Assembly: GCA_963695985.1 (NCBI GenBank)
Contig: CAVOIC010000001.1
Span: 1-64,000, forward strand
DNA: 64,000 bases
Direction: 5' to 3'
Source of the DNA: DATBVX01 sp963695985
GTDB taxonomy: Bacteria; Pseudomonadota; Gammaproteobacteria; Steroidobacterales; Steroidobacteraceae
The translations under genes were made by a program, and so were the position numbers. The notes under the pieces are model-generated. The model did no database searches, was not told where the DNA came from, and saw only the letters and a list, made by a program, of their open reading frames with translations. Positions within the stretch are counted from its first letter, which is position 1; every line of letters starts with the position of its first letter. Positions 8,678 through 18,264 of this stretch are shown here, piece by piece.

Positions 8678-10651
8678 GTGTTCCGATTCAGCGCGCTCAT
8701 CCTGGTTCTTGGTGTGCTCGTGTTGCCGGCCTGCAGCCGGCAGCCGGCGCCGGCAAGTGTGCCTGCAAACGCGGACGGTCAGTTCGCATCTCTCGAACGC
8801 GAGTACGTGATCTTCAGCATGGCGCAATTTCCGGTCGTCGCGACCTACCTCGGCGGGTCGGCGTTCGACCCAGCGCTCGCGGAAGTCGACGGCAAGCTGC
8901 GGGATTATTCAGCGCCGTCGCTGCAGCAGGAGGATGCGAAGCTCGCGCAGTTCAAGAGCCGTTTCCAGGCGCTCGATCGCGCCAGCCTGTCCGCGCGGCG
9001 CCAGATCGATCGCGACGTCGCAGTGGCGCAGATCGAGTTCCTCCTGCACCAGCACCAGGTGCTGCGTCACCAGGAACGCGCCCTGGACAGCTTTGTCGAT
9101 GAGCCTTTCCGCGGTGTCGACTTCCAGATCCAGGGCATGACCTCGACCGGCGCCTCGACCTACGGGTCTGATGCCGAATGGGAGCGCGTGATTGCGCGCA
9201 CCAGCGCAGTGGCGAGCTACCTGGCCAGTGCGGAGAAGCAGCTCGATGCCGGCATCGCTTCCAGCAACACGCCCGACTGGCGCGTGCTGCTGCAGTTCGG
9301 CCTCCAGGGCACGCTGGCCGATGCGGAATACTTCGCGAAGACGCTTCCCGATCTCGCGGCTGCAAACATCTCGAGTGCGAGCCGCGAGCGGCTGGTGAAG
9401 GAGCTGCAGACGAAGGGCGCGGAGGCTGCGGCTGCCTACAGACACCTGCACGACTTCGTGGCCGGTGCCTTCTTCGAGAATGCCGCGGGCAACGACGTCA
9501 GCGCGCTCAAGGCCACGTATCGCACCGACAACTTCGCGTTCGGCGCGACCGAGTACGACTGGGCGCTACGCAACAACCTGCGCATGGACAAGAGCGCGGC
9601 GCAGCTTTTCGATGAGGCTTGGCCAATCGTCGAGCAGTCGCGTGCGGCGATGATCACGCTCGCCGGGGAAATCGCCAGCGCGCACAAATGGCCGGCGCCG
9701 GCGGGGCCGGAGCTGGTGCGCAACGTGTTCGATCGCCTGAGCCAGGATGCACCGCGCAGCGACGATGAGATGGTCGAGGCGTACCGCAAGACCGGCGTAC
9801 GCCTCGTTGACTATGCGCGCAAGACCGGCTTGTTCGAAGTGCCGCAGGACTATCGGCTCGACGTGACCGTCACGCCGCCGCCGCTGCGTGCGGGGCTCGA
9901 CGGTGCAGCTTACTACCCTGCGCCGCCCTTCAAGAAGACTGGCGTGGGGCGGTTCTACGTCACACCCACTGGCAATGATCTGGCGCAGCTGCGCGAGGAG
10001 CACAACTTCGCGGCGCTGGCGGACCTTGCCGCGCACGAAGGCTTTCCCGGCCACGACTGGAATTACAAGGTGATGACCGAGTATGCGCAGCAGATCTCGC
10101 CCGTGCGCTGGCTCACGCCCGGCGCGGTCGAAGACTCCTCGTCGATGTGGGAAGACTCGATGTCCTCGGAGGGATGGGCTCTGTATTCCGAGGCTCTCCT
10201 CGCCGAGCCACAGACGGGTGCGTTCAACGGCTTCTATTCGCCGGAGGAACGGCTCTACCAGTTGCGCGGCAAGCTATATCGCGACCTGCGAGTGCGAATC
10301 GATACCGGCATTCACACCGGACGCATGCAGTTCGAGGACGCGGTGACGCTGTTCTCAGAGGTTGTCGATTTCCTGCCGGGGTCGTGCACAGATGCCAAGG
10401 CACTCAAGCTCGCTGCCAAGCGGGCGAGCTGCGACAGTGCCCGACGCGCAATCGGGCGGTACTCACGTTGGCCGACACAGGCGATTACGTATCGTCTGGG
10501 CAAGGATCAGATACTCGCTCTGCGTGCGCGTGCGAAGGAACAGCTGGGCGACAAGTTCTCCGCGCGTCAGTTTCATGTTGAGTTCATGAAGCAGGGCACC
10601 ATTCCGGCCGGCTATTTCGGCGAGGAACTGCTGCGGGCGCTTCAACAGTAA
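8678..10651 (+). CDS. DUF885-family lipoprotein, putative zinc peptidase
   Basis: A 657-residue lipoprotein of the DUF885 family. The GTG start is picked because AGGGGG lies six bases upstream and because it gives a clean lipoprotein signal ending LVLPAC, with the lipidated Cys at residue 19. The family signature HEGFPGHDW, with a probable metal-binding HExxxxH, falls near residue 453. Members are thought to be metallocarboxypeptidase-like, although activity is rarely shown. The protein would act at the cell envelope. The M13 peptidase gene follows on the same strand, suggesting joint use in peptide scavenging. Confidence 0.88.
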   Translation: MFRFSALILVLGVLVLPACSRQPAPASVPANADGQFASLEREYVIFSMAQFPVVATYLGGSAFDPALAEVDGKLRDYSAPSLQQEDAKLAQFKSRFQALDRASLSARRQIDRDVAVAQIEFLLHQHQVLRHQERALDSFVDEPFRGVDFQIQGMTSTGASTYGSDAEWERVIARTSAVASYLASAEKQLDAGIASSNTPDWRVLLQFGLQGTLADAEYFAKTLPDLAAANISSASRERLVKELQTKGAEAAAAYRHLHDFVAGAFFENAAGNDVSALKATYRTDNFAFGATEYDWALRNNLRMDKSAAQLFDEAWPIVEQSRAAMITLAGEIASAHKWPAPAGPELVRNVFDRLSQDAPRSDDEMVEAYRKTGVRLVDYARKTGLFEVPQDYRLDVTVTPPPLRAGLDGAAYYPAPPFKKTGVGRFYVTPTGNDLAQLREEHNFAALADLAAHEGFPGHDWNYKVMTEYAQQISPVRWLTPGAVEDSSSMWEDSMSSEGWALYSEALLAEPQTGAFNGFYSPEERLYQLRGKLYRDLRVRIDTGIHTGRMQFEDAVTLFSEVVDFLPGSCTDAKALKLAAKRASCDSARRAIGRYSRWPTQAITYRLGKDQILALRARAKEQLGDKFSARQFHVEFMKQGTIPAGYFGEELLRALQQ

Positions 10652-10815
10652 CGTTGCAGTCCCAGCGGCCCTGATCAGCGCACCTGCTTCATGGCAGGGC
10701 CGAACGCCAGCCAAATTGTGCCGACCGGCTGCCAGCGCGTGACCGATCCCGTGAAGAGGAGGAGCACCTTGCATTCACGTAGGATGTGGCTTCTTTTCGC
10801 AGGGGGCGTGATGCC

Positions 10816-12885
10816 ATGACTCGCAGATTGCTGATGTTCACACTGTCCCTGGCTTTCGGCACCGTCACTGGTGCGTGGTCGTCGTCCGGACAAGCGGCCG
10901 CCGCGCCGGACAACGCTCCGACAGCCACACCGAAACCCGCTATCGGCGACTTCGGCGTCGATCTCACCGCGCGCAAGGCCGGGGTCAAGCCCGGCGATGA
11001 CTTCTTCAGCTTCGCCAATGGCCAGTGGTACGACAGCTTCGCGATTCCAGAGGACCGCAGCAGCTACGGTAGCTTCGTGGTGCTGGATGAGCTCACGCGC
11101 AACCGGGTGCGCGGGATCATTGAGGAGGCAGCCGCGAAGCAGTCCGCGGCGGGAACCCCGGAACAGAAGATCGGCGATTTCTACGCGAGCTTCATGGACG
11201 TCGCCGCCATCGAGGCTGCCGGGCTGGCACCTGTGCAGCCGGACCTCGATCGCATCCGCAATGCCCGCTCGCTCGCAGAAATCGCTGCCCTGTTCGGCTC
11301 GCAGGGCTTCCAGTCGACTTTCGCCGTCAGCTTCATTCCGGATCTCAAAGACCCGAACGCCTACAGCGTCGTGATCAACCAGAGCGGCCTGGGACTTCCC
11401 GATCGCGACTACTACATCAAGGATGACCCGAGGCTGAAGGAGATCCGCGAGAAATATGTGACCTTCCTCGGCCAGATGCTGACGCTGGTGAACGATGCGG
11501 ACGCCACCAAGCACGCGCAGGCGATCATGGCATTCGAAACCGCGATCGCGCAGGCCCAGTGGCCGATCGAGAAACAGCGCGACGTTGAGGCGACCTACAA
11601 CCCCCGCAGCCGCAAGGAACTGCTGGAGCAGGCGCCCGGTTTCGACTGGACGGTGTTCTTCGAGCCCGGGCGCCTCGGCACGCGCGAGAAGCTCGTGGTC
11701 GGTGAGATCACGGCCGTGCAGGAAATCGCCAAGCTCGTCGGCGCCACCGATCTGGACACGCTGAAGGCATACCTGACGGCTCACTACCTGACCGATCATG
11801 CCCGTTATCTGCCGGTGCGTTTCGACGATACGGTCTTCGCCTTCTACGGCCAGACGCTGCGCGGGCAGCCCAGGAAACGCGACCGTTGGAAGCGCGGTGT
11901 CGACCAGGTCAATGACTCGTTGGGCGAGCAGGTGGCCCAGGTCTACGTCCAGAGGTACTTCACGGCCGACTCCAAAGCGAAGATGCAGGCACTGGTCAAC
12001 AATCTGCTCGCCGCATTGCGCGTGCGGATCGAGGCGCTCGACTGGATGACGCCCGAGACCAAGAAGCGGGCCGAGGCAAAGCTCGCAACCTTCGTCACCA
12101 AGATCGGCTATCCCGACAGGTGGAAGGATTACTCAAAGCTCGAGGTGAGACGCGGCGATCTCATCGGCAACGTGCAGCGTGCGCAACTCTGGGCCTGGGA
12201 CTACCAGGTCGACCGGCTCGACAAGCCCGTCGATCGCACCGAGTGGGGCATGCTGCCGCAGGACGTCAACGCCTACTACAACCCCCTCAACAACGAGATC
12301 GTGTTCCCGGCGGCGATCCTGCAGCCGCCGTTCTTCGATCCGAACGCGGACCCCGCGGTCAACTACGGCGCGATCGGCGCCGGCATCGGCCACGAGATTG
12401 GCCACGGTTTCGACGACCAGGGACGCAAGTTCGGTCCCGACGGCTCGCTCACGGACTGGTGGAACGAAAAGGATGACGCTGCCTTCACGGCGCGGGCCAA
12501 GCGACTGATCCAGCAGTACTCCGGCTTCGAGGCCTTGCCGGGACTCAACGTGAAAGGCGAGAACACGATCGGAGAGAACATCGGTGATCTCGGCGGCCTG
12601 AATATTGCGCACCAGGCGTACCAGATCTCGCTGCATGGCCAGAAGGCGCCCGTCATCGACGGGTTCACTGGCGATCAGCGCTTCTTCCTCGGCTGGGCGC
12701 AGGTGTGGCGCGAGAAGTACCGCGACGATTCCCTGCGCGAGCTGGTGCTCTCGGACGTGCACAGTCCATCGAGGTTTCGCGTCAACGGCACCGTGCGCAA
12801 CATGGACGTGTGGTACCGGGCTTTCGACGTCAAACCGGGTGACAAGCTGTACCTGAAGCCGCAAGAGCGCGTGAGGATCTGGTAG
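10816..12885 (+). CDS. M13-family zinc metallopeptidase (PepO/neprilysin-like)
   Basis: A 689-residue secreted oligopeptidase. The N-terminus is a signal peptide (residues 1 to about 28). The zinc motif HEIGH falls at about residues 526-530 and the third ligand sits in GENIGDLGGL near residue 586. The substrate-binding NAYYNP and the conserved VNGTVRN are also present. The family C-terminal CxxW is replaced by VRIW. ATG 10816 is preceded by AGGGGG nine bases upstream. Full length for the family. It would degrade short peptides in the periplasm or outside the cell. Confidence 0.95.
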   Translation: MTRRLLMFTLSLAFGTVTGAWSSSGQAAAAPDNAPTATPKPAIGDFGVDLTARKAGVKPGDDFFSFANGQWYDSFAIPEDRSSYGSFVVLDELTRNRVRGIIEEAAAKQSAAGTPEQKIGDFYASFMDVAAIEAAGLAPVQPDLDRIRNARSLAEIAALFGSQGFQSTFAVSFIPDLKDPNAYSVVINQSGLGLPDRDYYIKDDPRLKEIREKYVTFLGQMLTLVNDADATKHAQAIMAFETAIAQAQWPIEKQRDVEATYNPRSRKELLEQAPGFDWTVFFEPGRLGTREKLVVGEITAVQEIAKLVGATDLDTLKAYLTAHYLTDHARYLPVRFDDTVFAFYGQTLRGQPRKRDRWKRGVDQVNDSLGEQVAQVYVQRYFTADSKAKMQALVNNLLAALRVRIEALDWMTPETKKRAEAKLATFVTKIGYPDRWKDYSKLEVRRGDLIGNVQRAQLWAWDYQVDRLDKPVDRTEWGMLPQDVNAYYNPLNNEIVFPAAILQPPFFDPNADPAVNYGAIGAGIGHEIGHGFDDQGRKFGPDGSLTDWWNEKDDAAFTARAKRLIQQYSGFEALPGLNVKGENTIGENIGDLGGLNIAHQAYQISLHGQKAPVIDGFTGDQRFFLGWAQVWREKYRDDSLRELVLSDVHSPSRFRVNGTVRNMDVWYRAFDVKPGDKLYLKPQERVRIW

Positions 12886-12983
12886 CCGGCGAGCGCAGAG
12901 CTCTTTCCTGATGTACCGCGCGCTGCACAGTTGCGCCTTGCAGGCAGACGGCAGCGCCTCGTGATCTCATTTGGCAGCTTTCT

Positions 12984-13847
12984 TTACGATGGCTTCGGTG
13001 ATTCGAAACCGTCGAGAAGCTCCAGGAGCTCCGCGACATCGCGCAATGCGAGGTGCGGGCGATGCGCCGCGGGCAGTCGCGCTACCTCACCTTGTCCCCA
13101 GACGCCGGTGCGAACGACGATGCCCAGTGCGCCCACGCGGCGGGCCATGAAGACCTCGAGCGCTGGATCATCACCCACCACCACGAGGTGATTGGGGTCA
13201 GTGCCCAGGCGCCGGCAGGCGCAGAGCACCGCTTCGGCAGCCGGCTTGCCGAGCACCGTCGCACGCTTGCCCGTAACGCTCGTGATCGCAGCGCAGATCA
13301 CGCGCGAGGAGGAGAGCACCTTGCCCTGTGCGCTTGCGAAGTAAGGTGCGAGCGAGCCGGTGAACAGTCGCGCGCCGGCGGCGACTGCGTTGCAGGCGGC
13401 TTCGATTTCATCCATCTTGAATTCGCGATACCAGCCGACGAAGACCGCATCAACGGACTCGGGCCCGCTGCCGCGCATCACTTCAATTCCCGCGGCCTCG
13501 AGTGGTTGCCATACGCCTTCGACGCCGAGCACGCGCACACGCTTGAAGCCGCGTCGCTTGAAGAATTCCGCCGCCACGCTGCTGGGCGTGAGCGTCAGCG
13601 GTTCTTCGACCCGTATTCCTGCGCCGTGCAGCTCATGCACGTACTCCAGCGGAGTACGGACCGTGCCATTGGTGAGAATCGCGTACGGCACCTGGCGGCT
13701 GCGCAGGCGTTCGAGCAGCGCCAGCGCCCCGGGCAGTGGGCGTATCGAACGGTTGCTGCGATCGCCGAGTACCAGCGTGCCGTCGAGGTCGAACAGGAAT
13801 GCCCGCGCCGCCCGCAAGCGTGCCTGCACATCGGTGCGAGCAGCCAC
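12984..13847 (-). CDS. HAD-superfamily hydrolase, NagD-like
   Basis: A 287-residue haloacid-dehalogenase phosphatase of the NagD/class IIA type. Motif I is FDLDGTLV with nucleophile Asp20 and Asp22; motif II is AILTNGT; motif III is VVGDDPALEVFMARRVG. The start is GTG, only one base after the stop of the carboxyltransferase gene upstream (TGACGTG), so the two are co-transcribed and probably translationally coupled. It would dephosphorylate a small metabolite; the substrate is not identifiable. Confidence 0.88.
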   Translation of the reverse strand: MAARTDVQARLRAARAFLFDLDGTLVLGDRSNRSIRPLPGALALLERLRSRQVPYAILTNGTVRTPLEYVHELHGAGIRVEEPLTLTPSSVAAEFFKRRGFKRVRVLGVEGVWQPLEAAGIEVMRGSGPESVDAVFVGWYREFKMDEIEAACNAVAAGARLFTGSLAPYFASAQGKVLSSSRVICAAITSVTGKRATVLGKPAAEAVLCACRRLGTDPNHLVVVGDDPALEVFMARRVGALGIVVRTGVWGQGEVARLPAAHRPHLALRDVAELLELLDGFESPKPS

Positions 13848-13848
13848 G

Positions 13849-15312
13849 TCAGACGCGCCGGCGCAATTCGAGCCGGAAGCCGGGCTTCGAGACTACGAGT
13901 TCCGAAGTGTTCTCGCGGCGGCTCAGCTCGCGGATCAGTTCGAGGATCGGGCGCGTGTCTGGCTGGTAGCGCCGCGTAGCGGGCTGCGCCGCGAGCATGG
14001 CATCGACCTGCTGGGCAGGCATGACCGCGCGCAGCAGGAACTCTTCGTCGCTCAGCGCCGTGCCAAAGCGGCGCCGCAGCTCCGCCAGTGTCGGTGGCGG
14101 GGGTTCGGCCGCCAGCTCGCGGGCGCGTGGCCGGTCAAGGATGCGATCCTTGATGTCGGGATCGACGGGGGCCGTGGGCCGGCCGAAGCGGCCGAGCACG
14201 TAGCGGATCACCTGATCGGGGACGGTGCCGTAGCGCTCAGCGCCGATCACGTTGAAAACCGCCTGCGTGCACACGATCTGCGGGAAGGGCGTCACCATGA
14301 TCGGGTAGCCGAGCTCGGCGCGGACGCGGATCGTCTCTTCGATGGCCGCAGGCAGGCGATCGCTCAACTTCAACTCCTCGAGCTGGCGGATCGTCGTGGT
14401 GATGGCGCCGCCGGGCAGCTGATGGCGCAGGAACGCTGCGTCGTACTCCTGCGGCGTCCCGGCGGGCAGACCTTCGGCGTTAGCGAGACTTGCGAAGTAC
14501 TCCGCGACACGATTCAACGCCGCCTCGTTGACATCGACCTCGTGCCCGAGCTCGCGCAGGTTGGCGACGGTGCGCTGCGCACCGGGAAGAGAAGTGCCAT
14601 TCGCCAGAGGACCGCTGGCCACGTGCAGCACGTCAATGCCGAGCTCCGCGGCCGTCATGTACGTGAGCGGCGCGAGCCCGATGGTGCAATGAGAGTGCAG
14701 CTCCAGGGGCTTGCCGCCGAGCCGCGCGCGCACCGCCGGGATGAGCGTGCGTGCGCGCTCCGGCGTCAGCAGACCGGTCGGGTCCTTGATATACAGCCGC
14801 GCTACGTCGGGCGAGGCCGCAAGCGCGCCGGCCAGGCGGGCGTAGAAGGCATCGTCGTGCACCGAGCTGATCGTGTACGTGAGCCCGGCCAGCACCTCGC
14901 CCCCTTCTGCGCGAATCATGCGCGCACCGGCGAGCAGTGCCTGCTCATCGTGCATCGGATCGATCAGGGCGAAGCGCCCGATGCCATTGGCGACAAGAGT
15001 GCGGTACGCGAGCCGCATGAACTCCGGGTCCGAGGTTTCCCAGGAAATGAAGCGGAAACCGGTCGTGATGAACTGCAGCGGAGTGTGCGGTGCCGCGGCC
15101 CGCATGCCCCGGATCAGATCCCACGGGTTTTCCTTGTGGGTGCGCACCGCGATACCCATGTGGGTGCTCGAAGTGAAGTCGATCGCCTGCAGACCCACCC
15201 GGTCCAGCACGGGCGCAATCTGCAATGTTTGCGCGGTATTGAGCCCGGTGGCGCCCCACAGACTCTGGTTGCCGTCCCGGATCGAAACGTCGACTAACCT
15301 GATATTCGTCAT
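13849..15312 (-). CDS. Biotin-dependent carboxyltransferase domain protein (PycB/OadA/5S-like)
   Basis: A 487-residue carboxyltransferase of the pyruvate carboxylase B / oxaloacetate decarboxylase alpha / transcarboxylase 5S family. The TIM-barrel motifs RDGNQSLW (residues 12-19), LYIKDPTGLLTP and the metal-binding HSHCTIG are all present. The C-terminus (PILELIRELSRRENTS onward) resembles the linker before a biotin carrier domain, but no AMKM biotinylation site follows. The carrier and biotin carboxylase must be encoded elsewhere, if it acts as a carboxylase at all. It would move carboxyl groups to or from a 2-oxo acid. It is first in a two-gene unit with the HAD hydrolase. Confidence 0.85.
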   Translation of the reverse strand: MTNIRLVDVSIRDGNQSLWGATGLNTAQTLQIAPVLDRVGLQAIDFTSSTHMGIAVRTHKENPWDLIRGMRAAAPHTPLQFITTGFRFISWETSDPEFMRLAYRTLVANGIGRFALIDPMHDEQALLAGARMIRAEGGEVLAGLTYTISSVHDDAFYARLAGALAASPDVARLYIKDPTGLLTPERARTLIPAVRARLGGKPLELHSHCTIGLAPLTYMTAAELGIDVLHVASGPLANGTSLPGAQRTVANLRELGHEVDVNEAALNRVAEYFASLANAEGLPAGTPQEYDAAFLRHQLPGGAITTTIRQLEELKLSDRLPAAIEETIRVRAELGYPIMVTPFPQIVCTQAVFNVIGAERYGTVPDQVIRYVLGRFGRPTAPVDPDIKDRILDRPRARELAAEPPPPTLAELRRRFGTALSDEEFLLRAVMPAQQVDAMLAAQPATRRYQPDTRPILELIRELSRRENTSELVVSKPGFRLELRRRV

Positions 15313-15356
15313 CGGTGCGATTTACCTCTCGCCGATTCTACCTCCAGCGAATGCGT

Positions 15357-16172
15357 CTAGATGGGCGCCTGTGATCTGCTGATCAGGCGCGCCCCGAACG
15401 CCCGCAGCACACGCTCTCCCGGCTCCGCGTCGCAGAGCAGGGCGCACTTCACCAGGGCATCTGCGATCGCGGCTTCCGGCGCGATGACGGCTGCGCTCGT
15501 AAATCGCGGACGTCCTCCTGTGCGTCGGTCGTAATAGCCCTGGTGTTCGGGTGGGCGCTCCTTTGCATTGGCTTCGGCGGCGGCGAGGGATTCATCCCAC
15601 AAGTCGATTGAGCCCACTCCCGCTGGTGTGCCGAGTCGGAGCGTGATCCGCTGGCTCTGCGATCCGCAGACACGCACGTCGCCACCCGCGTTCACGAGTC
15701 CCGCATGACATCCATGTGCGCGCAGGACAGCGACGGCTCGATCGACCGCGTAGCCTTTGGCAATTCCGCCCAGATCGATCGCGACCGGTGCGTGACAGAC
15801 GATCTGGCGAACCGCCGTCAGCTCGACATCTGACATACAGCCCGGTTGATTCGGTAAGCAGGGATCAAAAACGCCGTCAGAGCCTTCACTGATCCTTTGC
15901 GCGAGAGCGAGCAGCTCCCAGGTGCTGGGGTGCAATTCAATCGGCACTCGGATCCGCCCCGCATTGATCCTGGCCACATCGCTGCCAGGGCGCCACGGGT
16001 GCATCAACCGCTCTACCTCCAGCACGGCGGCGAACGCAGCGTCGATGGCCGGGAGGAGAGCGGACGGCGACTCGTGGGTCGCTTCAATTGCGACCCACGT
16101 GCCCATGGCGACGCGCAAGCGACGCCCGGCGGGAGAGTCCGGTGAAGACCGCACTTTTCGATCGAGGATCAT
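15357..16172 (-). CDS. apbE: FAD:protein FMN transferase (ApbE)
   Basis: A 271-residue ApbE-family flavin transferase, which attaches FMN covalently to Thr/Ser of FMN-binding domains. Visible motifs are AMGTWVAIEA near the N-terminus, VERLMHPWRPGSDVARIN, the family signature DLGGIAKGYAVDRA, NAGGDVRV and ADALVKCALL. It starts divergently from the porin/FMN-binding genes across a Fur-box-like sequence, and an FMN-binding protein is encoded about 1.5 kb away as a likely substrate. No clear signal peptide is seen, so export or start choice is uncertain; an internal ATG at AMGTWV is possible. Confidence 0.87.
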   Translation of the reverse strand: MILDRKVRSSPDSPAGRRLRVAMGTWVAIEATHESPSALLPAIDAAFAAVLEVERLMHPWRPGSDVARINAGRIRVPIELHPSTWELLALAQRISEGSDGVFDPCLPNQPGCMSDVELTAVRQIVCHAPVAIDLGGIAKGYAVDRAVAVLRAHGCHAGLVNAGGDVRVCGSQSQRITLRLGTPAGVGSIDLWDESLAAAEANAKERPPEHQGYYDRRTGGRPRFTSAAVIAPEAAIADALVKCALLCDAEPGERVLRAFGARLISRSQAPI

Positions 16173-16237
16173 CCACTACAGCTCGGGCACATCAGGACAG
16201 TGGCGCCAGCAAAATGCGTCAGCTATGCTACAGCAAG

Positions 16238-16264
16238 TACGAATCATTCGCATTAGCATTAATG
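16238..16264. promoter_or_regulatory. Fur-box-like operator between apbE and the porin gene
   Basis: The AT-rich stretch containing GAATCATTCGCATTAGCATT (16241-16260) has the ATcATT / GCATTA array typical of Fur sites, and an imperfect palindrome CGAATCATTCG (16240-16250). It lies in the divergent spacer 16173-16321, so it could control both directions by iron. Confidence 0.5.
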
Positions 16265-16321
16265 TTAAGGCGGATGCCCGCGCACTCTGACCGATGGTTA
16301 TCAGCCCTGAGGACTGTTGAT

Positions 16322-17658
16322 ATGTCGCTTCGATTGAGCTCGCTCCTCGTGTCGCGCATCGTCCCTCTGGCGTCGGTGCTCGCGCTTTCAACTTCACCGC
16401 TCATTGCCGGCGCAGCGACTCCGGAGGAACTCGAAGCACGCCTGCAGGCGCTGATACAGCAGGTCGACACGCTCAGGGCGGAAGTTGCGTCGTTGCAGCA
16501 GCAGCGAGGTTCGACACGTCCCCAGGACGCCGTAGTCGCAAGCGTGCCGGTGTCGACAGTGCGGTTCCAACGCAGCAGCAGGCAAGCGCTGCGCTGCCAA
16601 CGGCCGTAGACCAGAATCCGACCCTGTTCGGCTATGGCGAGATCAGCTACTCCAATCCACGCGGCGATGCTGCCGACGCCACCGCCGATCTCGGGCGTTT
16701 CGTGCTTGGCGTCGGCTATCGGTTCGATGACAAGACGCGCCTCCTGAGCGAGGTCGAGATCGAGCATGCCATCGCCTCCGCGGAAGATCCCGGAGAGGTG
16801 GAGGTCGAGCAGGCGTATATCGAACGCGAGCTGACGCCCAGCACAGTTGCGAGGGGCGGGCTGTTCCTGATTCCGAGCGGCATGCTCAACGAGGTGCACG
16901 AGCCGACGCGTTACTACGGTGTGTTCCGCAACTTCGTCGAGACCCGCATCATTCCGAGCACGTGGCGTGAAGGCGGTGTGGCCGTGCAGGGAAATACCGC
17001 CGGCGGTTTGCGTTGGGACATCGGTTTGACGACAGGCTTCGACTTATCGAAATGGGATCCAACATCGGCAGAAGGCCAGGAGTCACCGCTCGGCTCGATC
17101 CACCAGGAACTCGTGCTGGCGAGGGCCGAGGATCTCTCGGGCTTCGCGGCGCTCAACTACACCGGAGTCCCGGCGCTGCGTCTGGGTGGATCGATCTTCA
17201 CGGGCGGCGCCTCGCAGGGTCAGCCCGCTCTCCCCAGCGCCGACGTCACGCTGTGGGAAGGCCATGCGCGCTGGACGCCCGCTGCCTGGGACTTCGCTGC
17301 GCTCTATGCTCACGGCCATATCAGCGGAACGCAGCAGATCAACCTCACGTTTGTCGGCAACCCGGTGCTGATACCGGAGGATTTCTTCGGTTGGTACCTG
17401 CAGGCCGCCTATCGAGCGTGGGACCGCGCGGATTGGTCGCTCGCGCCATTCCTGCGCTACGAACGTTTCAACACGGCATCCGGATACGCGGACATCGGCG
17501 CGGGACTGACTCCCTCGTCCTTGCCGGACCAGTCGGTATGGACTGCAGGCTTCAACCTGATGCTGGGCACGGGTGTCGTGATCAAGGCCGACTATGTTGA
17601 TTTTCGCGGCGGCGGCGACGGTGATCGGTTCGATCTGGGTCTCGGCTACGCGTTCTGA
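16322..17658 (+). pseudogene. Outer-membrane porin-like protein, frameshifted
   Basis: ATG 16322 (GAGGAC upstream) encodes a signal peptide ending IAGAAT, then a short coiled coil (LEARLQALIQQVDTLRAEVA) typical of trimeric or phosphate-selective-type porins. As written this frame stops at 16609 after 95 residues. The next frame carries the rest: AVPTQQQASAALPTAV from 16561, then LFGYGEISYSN and beta-strand-rich sequence to the terminal aromatic YAF at 17656. The total span leaves a remainder of two bases, so one base is missing (or two extra) between about 16530 and 16565. Restored, the protein would be about 445 residues. The terminal Phe and alternating strands support an outer-membrane barrel. 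Real mutation and sequence error cannot be separated here. Confidence 0.72.
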
Positions 17659-17684
17659 TTCCGATGACGACGCGCAGGTGACGC

Positions 17685-18257
17685 ATGGCTGAGCACACGC
17701 TTTCCTGGCTTGTCGGCCCCGGGCTGGCGGCGCTGGCCGTTGCGCCGGCGCAGGTGGTCATCGCCGCGGAATACCTTTCGATCGAGCAGGCGCAGCAATC
17801 GCTGTTCGCTTCGGCGGATCGCTTCGAGGAAATAGCACTGGCCCTGACGCCGGCGCAGAAGGATACGGTCGTGAAACTCGCAGGACCGCAGCCACCTCAT
17901 CGTTCGCTGCGCATCTGGAGAGCCCTGCGTGGCACCGAGTTGCTCGGACACGTATTCATCGATGAGGTCATCGGGCGCCAGGACTTCATCACCTACGCGC
18001 TCGGCATCGATACCGCAGGCAAACTGAGCACGGTCGAGGTTCTGGCCTACCGCGAGAGCCACGGTGCAGAGATCCGCGGTACCGGCTGGCGCCACCAGTT
18101 CGAGGGACGGCGCGGTCTCGAGCAGCTGCGCTTTCGGGCCGACATCAAGAATATCGCGGGCGCCACGTTGTCGTCCGAACATGTGACGCAGGGCGTGCGT
18201 TGGCTCGTCGGGCTATGGCAGACGGTGCTGCAATCCGGGCCGACAGGCGCTGCGTGA
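17685..18257 (+). CDS. FMN-binding domain protein (RnfG/NqrC-like), probable ApbE substrate
   Basis: A 190-residue exported or membrane-anchored protein with one N-terminal hydrophobic segment. The FMN-binding domain shows HVFIDEVIGRQDFITYALGI and the flavinylation-type motif IAGATLSS, with Thr161 the probable FMN attachment residue. The match to the Dxx(S/T)GAT consensus is only partial. It lies 27 bases after the porin gene and seven bases before a small multi-pass membrane gene, with apbE divergent. The set suggests an extracytoplasmic flavin electron-transfer module. Confidence 0.82.
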   Translation: MAEHTLSWLVGPGLAALAVAPAQVVIAAEYLSIEQAQQSLFASADRFEEIALALTPAQKDTVVKLAGPQPPHRSLRIWRALRGTELLGHVFIDEVIGRQDFITYALGIDTAGKLSTVEVLAYRESHGAEIRGTGWRHQFEGRRGLEQLRFRADIKNIAGATLSSEHVTQGVRWLVGLWQTVLQSGPTGAA

Positions 18258-18264
18258 TCCAATC

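Noticed and set aside
13360..15297. A 645-codon plus-strand frame over the HAD and carboxyltransferase genes
   Set aside because: Antisense shadow spanning two well-supported genes; composition is Arg/Ser/Ala biased with no motif.
16322..17658. Programmed frameshifting in the porin gene
   Set aside because: No slippery heptamer with a downstream pseudoknot was seen at the junction; porins are not known to use recoding.
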